Source of the DNA: F0422 sp003992255
Lineage (GTDB): Bacteria; Bacillota; Negativicutes; Veillonellales; Veillonellaceae
Length of the DNA: 43,192 nucleotides
Assembly (NCBI RefSeq): GCF_003992255.1
Contig: NZ_RQVA01000016.1
Span: 1 to 43,192, forward strand
Direction: 5' to 3'
The notes under the pieces were generated by a model. That model saw only the letters and a list, made by a program, of their open reading frames with translations. It searched no databases and was not told where the DNA came from. This document shows positions 24,884 to 32,351 of the stretch, one piece after another (position 1 is the stretch's first letter; the number at the start of each line of letters is the position of its first letter). A program made the translations under genes and the position numbers.

Positions 24884-25606
24884 CTACACCTCTTTCTGAG
24901 CCGCCAATACAAAATCTTCAAAAATTACCTTATTTAAATCTGTATGACGCATCATTTCTGGATGGAATTGGTAGGTCCGTAAATATGGATACTCTGTGCC
25001 TTCCATCGCTTCAACAACAGAATCTTTCGCACGACCTACTACACGCAATCCTTCGCCTACTTCTTTTACAATTTGATGATGATGGGAGTTCACCATCACT
25101 TCTTCACCTAGCAGTGTATACAGTTCAGAATCTTTTTCGATGACCATAGAGTGAGTCGGTAGCTCTGCTCTTTGACTTTGGGAATGTTTAATTGTAGCAA
25201 AGGCTGGTAAGTCCTGATATAAAGACCCTTTATGAGCTACATTTATAATCTGATGTCCCCGGCAAATTCCCATAATAGGTATACGTCTTTCCTTTGCAAA
25301 GGCTAATAAACGCATATCAAAGATATCACGTTCTGGCCAAATCTCACCCAAGCCACGTTCTGGTTCTTCTCCATAGAATTGAGGTGCAATGTCGTGACCT
25401 CCAGAAAGGATGAGCCCATCTAAGCGTTCTACCAATGCTTTCAATGTAGCTTCATCCTCTTGAAAAGGGATAATCACCGGAATCCCACCTGCTTCTAATA
25501 CAGACTGTACATAGTCATCATTCACATAGGATCGTTTATATCCAGGAAATGGTCCTCCCTGATCGATCATATGAGAACCTGAGATACCAATTAATGGTTG
25601 TTTCAT
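24884..25606 (-). CDS. Class I amidotransferase-like gamma-glutamyl hydrolase
   Basis: A 240-residue member of the peptidase C26/PuuD-like family, which cleaves gamma-glutamyl amide bonds, for example gamma-glutamyl-GABA. The nucleophile is Cys in MGICRGHQIIN, and the His-Glu pair is in YQFHPEMM near the C-terminus. The start MKQPLIGISGSH is chosen because it gives a 9-bp spacing to AAGGAGA; GTG and ATG codons 6-9 bp upstream are alternatives. No other putrescine-degradation genes are present, so PuuD proper is not claimed. It is paired with the APC permease. Confidence 0.85.
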   Translation of the reverse strand: MKQPLIGISGSHMIDQGGPFPGYKRSYVNDDYVQSVLEAGGIPVIIPFQEDEATLKALVERLDGLILSGGHDIAPQFYGEEPERGLGEIWPERDIFDMRLLAFAKERRIPIMGICRGHQIINVAHKGSLYQDLPAFATIKHSQSQRAELPTHSMVIEKDSELYTLLGEEVMVNSHHHQIVKEVGEGLRVVGRAKDSVVEAMEGTEYPYLRTYQFHPEMMRHTDLNKVIFEDFVLAAQKEV

Positions 25607-25647
25607 ACACATCACTCTCCTTACTACTTTTGTATGAGTCTATACCT

Positions 25648-25676
25648 ATGATAAAGGATATGCATAGATAATACAA
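25648..25676 (-). promoter_or_regulatory. Promoter of amidotransferase-permease pair
   Basis: The minus strand reads TTGTAT (25671-25676), a 17-bp spacer, and TATCAT (25648-25653), about 40 bp upstream of the gene start. Confidence 0.6.
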
Positions 25677-25755
25677 CTGCATTCCGTATTCTATCTATAG
25701 TTATCTTGTATATCTTTTTATACAATCAGGTTAGAACATATGAGTCTAAATACAC

Positions 25756-25796
25756 AAAAACAGAGATTAAACTATGATAGTCTAATCTCTGTTTCT
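25756..25796 (-). terminator. Terminator of citF
   Basis: AAACAGAGATTA (25758-25769) pairs with TAATCTCTGTTT (25783-25794); ACTA/TAGT extends the stem inward past one mismatch around a TGA loop. The minus strand then continues TTTTTG. It lies 20 bp after the citF stop and separates the cit genes from the permease pair. Confidence 0.88.
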
Positions 25797-25813
25797 TATA
25801 CATACCTATATAA

Positions 25814-27364
25814 TTATAGCAATGGTTTACGTACTACGTCGATGATGGATCCATCACGATATTCGATGATAGCTACTACATCTTTAGGGTCTTGAGATAC
25901 TGTAATACCTTCTGGTTTACCAACCATGTCGTACGCCATTTGTTGTAACTCTTCAATTGTGTAAATTGGCAAGTTGGAATCTTTGAAACGTTCAATTAAA
26001 TCTTGGCGATTTGGATTGATCGCGATACCACGTTCTGTGACTAATACGTCGATACTTTCACCTGGTGTGATAACAGTTTCCACACGTTCACGAATCATTG
26101 GCAAACGACCACGAATCAATGGGCATGTGATAACTGTTACTTTTGCACCTGCTGCTGTATCGGAATGACCTCCAGAAGCACCCATCAAGATACCATTGGA
26201 GTCAGTCATGCAGTTTACGTTGAAATCTGTATCGATTTCTGTAGCGCCCAAGAATACTACGTCTAAGTAGTTTGTCATGCAGTCTGTAGTTGGGTCTGCG
26301 TACATGGATGCGCTCATTTCAATATGATTTGGATTGTTATCCAAGGATGCCGCTGCTGTTGTATCGAATGTTTGCGTATCATAAATTGCTTTGATATGAC
26401 CTTTTTCAAGCATGCTTACTAGTACGCCTGTGGCGCCACCAACACCGAATCCACCAACAACGCCTTTTTTCTCTAATTTTTCACCGATGAATTTCGCCAC
26501 TGCTAATGGAGCTCCGCCAGCGCCCAATTGGAAAGAGAAACCTTCTTGGATAATGCCAGCTTGATCAAGGAATTCTGCTGCCATTTCAGCAATTTTGATT
26601 TGTACAGGGTTTTTCGTAATCCCTACAGCACCAGATGCGATACCTTCTGGATCACCGATAGCCTCTACTTCTACGATGTAGTCTACATCTGTTTGAGGGA
26701 TGGAGATTGGGTATACATTGTCAATTAAGTTATCTGTTAACAATACAGTTTGATCTGCATAGTGGGAGTCAACCATAGCATAGCCCAACGCACCACAAGC
26801 AGATTTGCCTTTACGACCTGTAGCATTACCACGACGGTCACAAGCAGGTACGCCCATGAAAGCTACGTCAATATGAGCTTCTCCAGTGCAAACTGCGCGA
26901 GCACGTCCACCATGGGAACGAATTACTACTGGGCGTTTTAATACGCCTGGGTTCAAGCTTAAGAATTTACCCAATGCATCACGAAGACCAGATGTTTCGA
27001 TGGCTGTTACTGTACCATCTTTAATCATATCAATTAAGAACTCATGACAAGGAGCTAAGGAAGAGTTAAGGATTGTAATATCTTTGATTCCTTTGGCTTG
27101 TACACGGTCCATAACTAATTTCATTACATAGTCACCATTACGTAAATGATGGTGGAAGGAAATAGACATACCATCTTTCAAACCTACTTTTTCGATGGCT
27201 TCATCAATGGAGCCTAGCAATTTATCTTCACCTGGAGTGTGAAGTTTTACTGGTTTACCTGCACGTGTACCAGTTTCTGTCATTGCAAATTGTCCTTCAT
27301 AGAGACGACGACCTTGAAGGCATTCTAATTCCATAGGAATGTCACGACCAATTTTATTTAACAT
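25814..27364 (-). CDS. citF: Citrate lyase alpha subunit (CoA-transferase type)
   Basis: CitF is the acyl-transferase subunit that moves the acetyl/citryl group onto and off the acyl carrier thioester. The 516 residues start at MLNKIGRDIPMELECLQGRR, preceded by GGAAGGAG; a start 21 bp upstream lacks this spacing. Family blocks include ISFHHHLRNGDYVM, VIRSHGGRARAVCTGEAHID, FQLGAGGAPLAVAKFIG and CMTDSNGILMGASGGHSDTA. The length is typical. It overlaps the citE stop by 11 bp. Given that the CitD partner lacks its prosthetic-group serine, the actual acyl carrier is uncertain. Confidence 0.93.
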   Translation of the reverse strand: MLNKIGRDIPMELECLQGRRLYEGQFAMTETGTRAGKPVKLHTPGEDKLLGSIDEAIEKVGLKDGMSISFHHHLRNGDYVMKLVMDRVQAKGIKDITILNSSLAPCHEFLIDMIKDGTVTAIETSGLRDALGKFLSLNPGVLKRPVVIRSHGGRARAVCTGEAHIDVAFMGVPACDRRGNATGRKGKSACGALGYAMVDSHYADQTVLLTDNLIDNVYPISIPQTDVDYIVEVEAIGDPEGIASGAVGITKNPVQIKIAEMAAEFLDQAGIIQEGFSFQLGAGGAPLAVAKFIGEKLEKKGVVGGFGVGGATGVLVSMLEKGHIKAIYDTQTFDTTAAASLDNNPNHIEMSASMYADPTTDCMTNYLDVVFLGATEIDTDFNVNCMTDSNGILMGASGGHSDTAAGAKVTVITCPLIRGRLPMIRERVETVITPGESIDVLVTERGIAINPNRQDLIERFKDSNLPIYTIEELQQMAYDMVGKPEGITVSQDPKDVVAIIEYRDGSIIDVVRKPLL

Positions 27365-28286
27365 CGATTTCTGCTCCTTCCTCAAGCTCTACTTTGATAC
27401 CTGCTGCACGGGCTTTATCTACCACGCGTTGTGCACGTACTACGATAGGACCGTCAATCATTTTACCATCTACAGCGATAACGCCTTTATTGTTGCGAAG
27501 TGCTTCTGCATAGGAGTTCAACACTTTTACAGAATGAGCAATTTCTTTTTCATCTGGCGTGAACACTTCATGGATAATTTTGATTTGGCTTGGGTGAATG
27601 CAAGATTTTCCATCATAACCTAATGCTTTGATGAATTCTACTTCTTCACGGAAGCCTTGTGGATCTTTCACATCGGAAAATACTGTGTCAAGCACACGAA
27701 TACCTGCTTCACGAGCTGCATGAAGGATCGTTTGACGAGCAAATAACAATTCATGAGCTGGTTTATGTTTACCTGTACGAAGGTCAGCACGGTAATCTTC
27801 TGCACCAAGTGCGATTGCTACTACACGAGGACCTTGTGCGATTTCACGTACATTGTATAGACCTTTTACAGATTCGATAGCTACGATAATGTTGATAGTA
27901 CCTTCTTCCCAACCATTCGCTTTTTCTACTTCTTCAATTTTCTTAGCAACGATTTCTACTTCAGATACATCTTCTGTTTTTGGAAGACGAATCAAGTTAG
28001 GTTTTGCTGGTACGATGACATCAAGGTCAGCATAACCATATGGAGTTTGTGTTGGATGGTTGATACGAACCACGGTTTCACCTTTGAATTTTAAAGTTTT
28101 CAAAGCTTCTGCTGTTAGTAAACGAGCAGTATCTTTTTCTGTAACTGCTACGGAGTCTTCAATATCAAACATGATGGAGTCTGCACCGTGGATATCAGCA
28201 CTGTTGATCATTTTAGGTGTGTTACCAGGTACGAACATCATGGAACGAGATAAACGTTTTTTTGCTAATTCAGTTAATCGACTCAT
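27354..28286 (-). CDS. citE: Citrate lyase beta subunit (citryl lyase type)
   Basis: CitE is the lyase subunit that splits the citryl thioester to oxaloacetate and an acetyl thioester. The 310 residues form a HpcH/HpaI-type TIM barrel: RSMMFVPGNTPKMI, DSIMFDIEDSV with the Mg-binding acidic residue, VRINHPTQTPYG, VAIESVKGLYN and GYDGKSCIHPSQI. The start overlaps the citD stop as TAATG. The same fold also acts on CoA thioesters in CitE-like malyl-/citramalyl-CoA lyases, so the substrate is open. Confidence 0.93.
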   Translation of the reverse strand: MSRLTELAKKRLSRSMMFVPGNTPKMINSADIHGADSIMFDIEDSVAVTEKDTARLLTAEALKTLKFKGETVVRINHPTQTPYGYADLDVIVPAKPNLIRLPKTEDVSEVEIVAKKIEEVEKANGWEEGTINIIVAIESVKGLYNVREIAQGPRVVAIALGAEDYRADLRTGKHKPAHELLFARQTILHAAREAGIRVLDTVFSDVKDPQGFREEVEFIKALGYDGKSCIHPSQIKIIHEVFTPDEKEIAHSVKVLNSYAEALRNNKGVIAVDGKMIDGPIVVRAQRVVDKARAAGIKVELEEGAEIDVK

Positions 28287-28561
28287 TATGCTTCGCTCCC
28301 TCTTTCTAATGCACCCAATACACGGGCTTTAATCGTATAATCCCAAGCGGCTTTGTCGATAGCCGTTACTTTCACGCCATCAAACCCTGCTTCTTTTACA
28401 GTGGTTTCGATGAAAGCACGAATATGCTTACCATAAGCACGCTCAACTTTTGATTTTAATTCTACTTCGATACCAGATGCAATTGGTTCAACCGTTACCA
28501 ATACATCATTTTTTTCATCAAAGCCAGCCATAGCTGCTTTCACTAGATGTTTCATAGTCAA
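28286..28561 (-). CDS. citD: Citrate lyase gamma subunit (acyl carrier), serine-less
   Basis: The 91 residues match CitD in length and position, and in conserved stretches (AGFDEKNDVLVTVEP; ERAYGKHIRAFIETTVKE; IKARVLGAL). In characterised CitD proteins the segment AGxLESSD supplies the serine (Ser14 in Klebsiella) that carries 2'-(5''-phosphoribosyl)-3'-dephospho-CoA. Here the aligned bases give AGFDEKND: the serine is replaced by Lys17 and the next residue by Asn18, and no serine lies before residue 29. The ribosome binding site AAAGGATTG supports the ATG. It may be a structural subunit or use another chemistry; see findings. Confidence 0.85.
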   Translation of the reverse strand: MTMKHLVKAAMAGFDEKNDVLVTVEPIASGIEVELKSKVERAYGKHIRAFIETTVKEAGFDGVKVTAIDKAAWDYTIKARVLGALERGSEA

Positions 28562-28589
28562 TCCTTTCTCTCATAGGGAATATAGTATG

Positions 28590-28632
28590 AAAAGTCAGAG
28601 ACCAGTGATATAGAATCACTGGATTCTGACTT
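28590..28632 (-). terminator. Hairpin between transporter gene and citD
   Basis: AAGTCAGA (28592-28599) plus CCAGTGAT pair with ATCACTGG plus TCTGACTT (ending 28632), with a 2-base internal loop and ATAGA at the tip. On the minus strand a TTTTC tract follows. It may partly terminate the transporter transcript or stabilise the citDEF message. Confidence 0.65.
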
Positions 28633-28677
28633 CATTAACCAAAGATACTGTCTATCTACCTGATAGAGCCTAGCTTA

Positions 28678-30099
28678 TTAGATAAAGCCTACGATGGACC
28701 ACCAAATTGGGCCAAAACCAAGTGTTACCACTAGACCTAATACGGCAATCACAGCACCAGTTACCCACCATTGGCGTACTTCATTGTAACCTTCACCGAA
28801 GATGATTGGACCAGGCCCACCACCGAAGTGAGTGACAGCGCCACCAAAGGCATTTGTCATGAAGATCACAAGACCTAATGTCCAAGGATCAATACCCGCT
28901 ACTTTGCCTACTGTAAAGAATACTGGTACCATCGCTGCAATGTAGGCACTGCCAGATGCGAATAAGTAACGAACCGCTACGGACAATACGGCAATCACCA
29001 CAAGAGCCAACATTTCATGGTGTCCAAAGTTCATTTGTGCTTCTAACACTTTTGCTAACCAGGTAAAGAAATCTGCTTTTGTTAAAGCGCCGGATAAACC
29101 AAGGATACCACCGAACCAGATCAATGTGTTCCAGCCACCTTTATTTTGAAGAGCGTCTTCCCATTTGATGGCGCCGAACATATAGCAAGATACCATCGCT
29201 ACTAGTGCTACTGCTGTCGCATCTAATTTAAATTTAATACCTACCATTCCTAGGATAGATGGCAATGCCCAACCAAGTAAGGATAAGAAGAAAATAGCAA
29301 TTAATACTTTTTCACCTGTAGATACAGGACCTAATTCTGCTAACCCTTCACGAGCAATTTTCTTATTGTCGATTTCTTTCAATTCAGGTTTGTTCAATGC
29401 ATAAGTAACAAATGGTGTGATTAACAATAAGATTAAACCAGGTACGAATAAAGCCACTGCCCAATTTACCCAGTCAATGGAAAGGCCTAGGATTTTTTTG
29501 AAATAATCCGCTGCCAATGCATTAGGTGCCATCGCTGTTAAGAATAAAAGGGATGTTACTTTTGTTACCATATATGTATTAGTCATTAAGTAACGACCCA
29601 CTTTGTTCGCTGTTTCACCAGGTTCAGAACCTAAGGATTTCGCTACGGAGTTCATGATTGGGAATACGATACCACCACAACGAGCTGTATTAGATGGTGT
29701 AGCTGGGGAAATAATTCCGTCCAACAACGCTGTTACATAGCCAAGACGAAGTGTAGTATGACCAAATGCATCGATCATATGGTACGCGATACGACGACCC
29801 AAACCTGTTTTTACGAAGGCTACAGAAATGGAGAATGCTGCAAAGATCAACCAAGTTGTAGTGGATGCATATCCGGACAATACTTCTTTCGGATTATTTA
29901 AGAATAATGCAGATGCACCAATGGCAGATAATACTGCTACTGGAGCTGGGAATGGTTTTAACACCAAACCTACGATAGCGGCTAAATAAAAGCCAAATAA
30001 TTTCCAAGCGCCGTCAGCTAAGCCTTCTGGAGCTGGAGTGAACCAGATTACCAGTGGTATAGCCCACGTAATCAAGGCATTGATGATTTTTTTGTTCAT
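28678..30099 (-). CDS. DASS/CitT-type anion antiporter
   Basis: A 473-residue membrane protein of the divalent anion:sodium symporter family. The start MNKKIINALITWAIPLVIW follows TAAGGAGACACAAG; an upstream start at 30135 is rejected. Motifs are PATPSNTARCGGIVFPI in the first half and AFGGAVTHFGGGPGPIIFGEGY near the end, which belong to the CitT/TtdT/plant DiT1-like antiporter branch. Likely substrates are citrate, tartrate, malate or 2-oxoglutarate exchanged for succinate. Being upstream of citDEF, it probably feeds this lyase. The exact substrate is not determined by sequence. Confidence 0.9.
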   Translation of the reverse strand: MNKKIINALITWAIPLVIWFTPAPEGLADGAWKLFGFYLAAIVGLVLKPFPAPVAVLSAIGASALFLNNPKEVLSGYASTTTWLIFAAFSISVAFVKTGLGRRIAYHMIDAFGHTTLRLGYVTALLDGIISPATPSNTARCGGIVFPIMNSVAKSLGSEPGETANKVGRYLMTNTYMVTKVTSLLFLTAMAPNALAADYFKKILGLSIDWVNWAVALFVPGLILLLITPFVTYALNKPELKEIDNKKIAREGLAELGPVSTGEKVLIAIFFLSLLGWALPSILGMVGIKFKLDATAVALVAMVSCYMFGAIKWEDALQNKGGWNTLIWFGGILGLSGALTKADFFTWLAKVLEAQMNFGHHEMLALVVIAVLSVAVRYLFASGSAYIAAMVPVFFTVGKVAGIDPWTLGLVIFMTNAFGGAVTHFGGGPGPIIFGEGYNEVRQWWVTGAVIAVLGLVVTLGFGPIWWSIVGFI

Positions 30100-30265
30100 C
30101 TTGTGTCTCCTTACTACATAAGATATAAAAAACATTGCCTACGTCGATTGCACTCTTACTTTCTATAAACGTGAAACTAACTATATAATTAAATACTATA
30201 TAAGGGCGGTTCACCACTTACTAGAATACTAGAATGTGCAAATATCTAGGTCTTTCTACGCTCCC

Positions 30266-30271
30266 ATTATA
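30266..30271 (-). promoter_or_regulatory. Possible -10 of transporter-cit operon
   Basis: The minus strand reads TTGGATATAATGGG; the TATAAT is consensus but no good -35 is seen. It would produce a leader of about 160 nt. A weak promoter of this kind would suit dependence on an activator such as the LysR protein encoded upstream. Confidence 0.4.
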
Positions 30272-30531
30272 TCCAATCATTTTAAAAGGGAAAAATAAAA
30301 ATCCCTTATGGAGCTTATAAAAAATTTATAGTTACGAAAAATCCATTGTTCATGCATTTTAGGAATATATAGTTAACGCCTATATACTGCGATTTATCAC
30401 TAACCCATGTATATTTTCCACTATTTTTTTGATAGATATACTGAATCATTGCTACTTTTATATAGAACTAAACTATATCCTCTGATCTATATATTCGACT
30501 TCATTTATCAGCTTTCATATACATATCATGC

Positions 30532-30568
30532 AAAAAAGGATAGCTTCCATACTTAGAAACTATCCTTT
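30532..30568 (-). terminator. Terminator of LysR gene (30642-31544)
   Basis: AAAGGATAG (30535-30543) pairs with CTATCCTTT (30560-30568). On the minus strand the stem is followed by T residues (CCTTTTTTGC). It lies about 75 bp beyond the stop. Confidence 0.8.
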
Positions 30569-30641
30569 GCAATATATTTTTATAAGAGAATCATAACCTC
30601 TGTTAGGCTATATCCGCTAATATACAATAAAATAACATTCT

Positions 30642-31544
30642 CTACACAGTATATCCAGGTAATGTAACAATTTGATGATTTGCGTAATAGTCTGTTACAT
30701 AATCAATGAAAGTTTTTACAGCAATTAATTTAGTGCTCACTGCATCATGGAACAAGTAGGTAGATCGGACTAGAGGGCGGTTATCTTTCATGTGCAGTGG
30801 TTCTACATAGATGCCATGCTCACGACAACTACCTAAGCCCATATACGGCAATATAGCCCAGCCTAAGCCTTCACGAACAAAATGACGACATGTTACCATA
30901 GAATCTAATTCCATTGCTGGCCGCACATCTCCTACACTATGTTCTTTTTTCCAGTTTTCCACTACTGTGGCAATTGATCCATCTGTGCGATAGTTAATCA
31001 TGGGAATCTCACGTAGTTCTTCATATTCTACAGGATGCTTATAGGCTAAGCAATAGGGCTCATCAAATAAACGAATTCCATTTTCTACATGATTATATTC
31101 ACCACGAGCAAAGGCGATCATCACTTCCCCTGAGTTAAACATTTTATTCACATGTGAGCTATAGCCCGTTTTCACTTCAATACGAATATTAGGGTATTGT
31201 TTTGTAAAATTGTTCAATAAATGTGGAAGTTCATAATCTGCAAAATTAATGGACGCTGCTATTTTTAGGGTTCCTTGAATTTTCCCTGTTACTTTGCCAA
31301 TATTTTGACGCAACTCTTCTCTAGAGCGAATCATACGGCGACAATAGTCATAATATAATTCACCTTCCGCTGTTAACGCAATACCATCATTGGTACGGAT
31401 TAACAGAGGGCGTCCTAGAATGTCTTCTACTTGTTTTAGCCGATAGCTCAATGCTGGCTGTGAAAGAAATAACTTCTCTGCCGCTTTTGTAATATTTCCT
31501 TCTTCTACTACAGTCACAAAGGTTTGCCATTCTTTAGCTTCCAT
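30642..31544 (-). CDS. LysR family regulator, likely of cit genes
   Basis: A 300-residue LysR-type regulator with the HTH EGNITKAAEKLFLSQPALSYRLKQ in the first 40 residues and a periplasmic-binding-protein-like effector domain from about 90. The start MEAKEWQTF follows AAGGAGGGGTGGT; an in-frame start 18 bp earlier is rejected. It sits upstream of, and on the same strand as, the transporter and citDEF but ends in its own terminator. Control of the transporter-lyase genes in response to the organic acid is the natural guess (inference). Confidence 0.92.
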   Translation of the reverse strand: MEAKEWQTFVTVVEEGNITKAAEKLFLSQPALSYRLKQVEDILGRPLLIRTNDGIALTAEGELYYDYCRRMIRSREELRQNIGKVTGKIQGTLKIAASINFADYELPHLLNNFTKQYPNIRIEVKTGYSSHVNKMFNSGEVMIAFARGEYNHVENGIRLFDEPYCLAYKHPVEYEELREIPMINYRTDGSIATVVENWKKEHSVGDVRPAMELDSMVTCRHFVREGLGWAILPYMGLGSCREHGIYVEPLHMKDNRPLVRSTYLFHDAVSTKLIAVKTFIDYVTDYYANHQIVTLPGYTV

Positions 31545-31596
31545 ACCACCCCTCCTTACCATCTATATATGAATTTAGCATCTAGAATTACATACA

Positions 31597-31622
31597 AAGG
31601 GGGAGCTTCACTGCTCCCCCTA
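31597..31622 (-). terminator. Terminator of dnaE-pyk-Bax operon
   Basis: GGGGGAGC (31599-31606) pairs perfectly with GCTCCCCC (31613-31620) around TTCACT. The minus strand continues TTTGTATGT. It lies about 22 bp after the Bax-inhibitor gene stop. Confidence 0.85.
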
Positions 31623-31643
31623 CACTTAGTATTATATCATATC

Positions 31644-32345
31644 TTAGCGACGGCCGAAAATGCGCAACAAGTTAATAAATATATTAATGAAGTCTAGGTA
31701 TAACCCTAATGCCCCAATTAACTCAACTCGCTCTAAAACACTTTCATCTTCGTAAGCAACTTCCATAATTGTCCGTTTGATACTATAAATATCATACATA
31801 ACAAACAAGGAAAAAATGCCTACAGAAATATAGCTATACACTAAACTAGCAAAGCTACTCACTTCAAAGAACATCATAATGAGGCTTGCTATGACAAGTG
31901 CTATGACAGCGCCAAATAAGAATGTGCCCAGTCCAGACAAATCTTTTTTAACCACAATCCCCAAAAAGGCAAAACTAGCAAACACTGCGATGGCGCCTGT
32001 AAATGCATAGAGTACTGCATTCGCTGAATAATGCAATGCCACTACGGTTAATGTCAAACCATTCAGGATAGAGTACAGGAAAAACATCACTTTCAAAAAC
32101 GTATTCGATGCTGTATATTGTCGCGCTGAAAACAAAAATACAACGCCCAATTCTACTAGCATTAACAGTTTGAAATGAGACCCTGCAAAATGAAACCATC
32201 CTTGGTTTGTAATAGCCATTACAGCAATCACAATAGTTGTTAATAATCCCCATACCATCCAAAGCATGGAATTTCTTAATTTACGACTTACAATTTGTTC
32301 CACTACTGCTACATCAGCACTTGTTGGTACATGATAATCCATCAT
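31644..32345 (-). CDS. Bax inhibitor-1/YccA family membrane protein
   Basis: A 233-residue inner-membrane protein with about seven hydrophobic helices, ending in GLYLDFINIFINLLRIFGRR, the typical C-terminus of bacterial BI-1 (YetJ/YbhL/YccA) proteins. YetJ is a pH-sensitive calcium leak channel; YccA inhibits FtsH. Which role applies here is unknown. Two adjacent ATG codons (32345, 32342) follow AGGAGGAT; the second has the better spacing. It starts 6 bp after pyk and is the last gene of the dnaE-pyk unit. Confidence 0.92.
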   Translation of the reverse strand: MMDYHVPTSADVAVVEQIVSRKLRNSMLWMVWGLLTTIVIAVMAITNQGWFHFAGSHFKLLMLVELGVVFLFSARQYTASNTFLKVMFFLYSILNGLTLTVVALHYSANAVLYAFTGAIAVFASFAFLGIVVKKDLSGLGTFLFGAVIALVIASLIMMFFEVSSFASLVYSYISVGIFSLFVMYDIYSIKRTIMEVAYEDESVLERVELIGALGLYLDFINIFINLLRIFGRR

Positions 32346-32351
32346 ATCCTC

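Larger units (their letters stand above)
30100..30641. other. Long intergenic region between LysR gene and transporter gene
   Basis: No coding region is visible in this 542-bp AT-rich stretch. It contains the LysR-gene terminator (30532-30568), a possible -10 TATAAT for the transporter gene at 30266-30271 (minus strand), and the direct repeat CTAGAATA-CTAGAATG near 30220-30235, also palindromic as CTAG-TATT-CTAG on the other strand. LysR target sites are expected in this area, but none can be fixed by eye. Confidence 0.5.
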
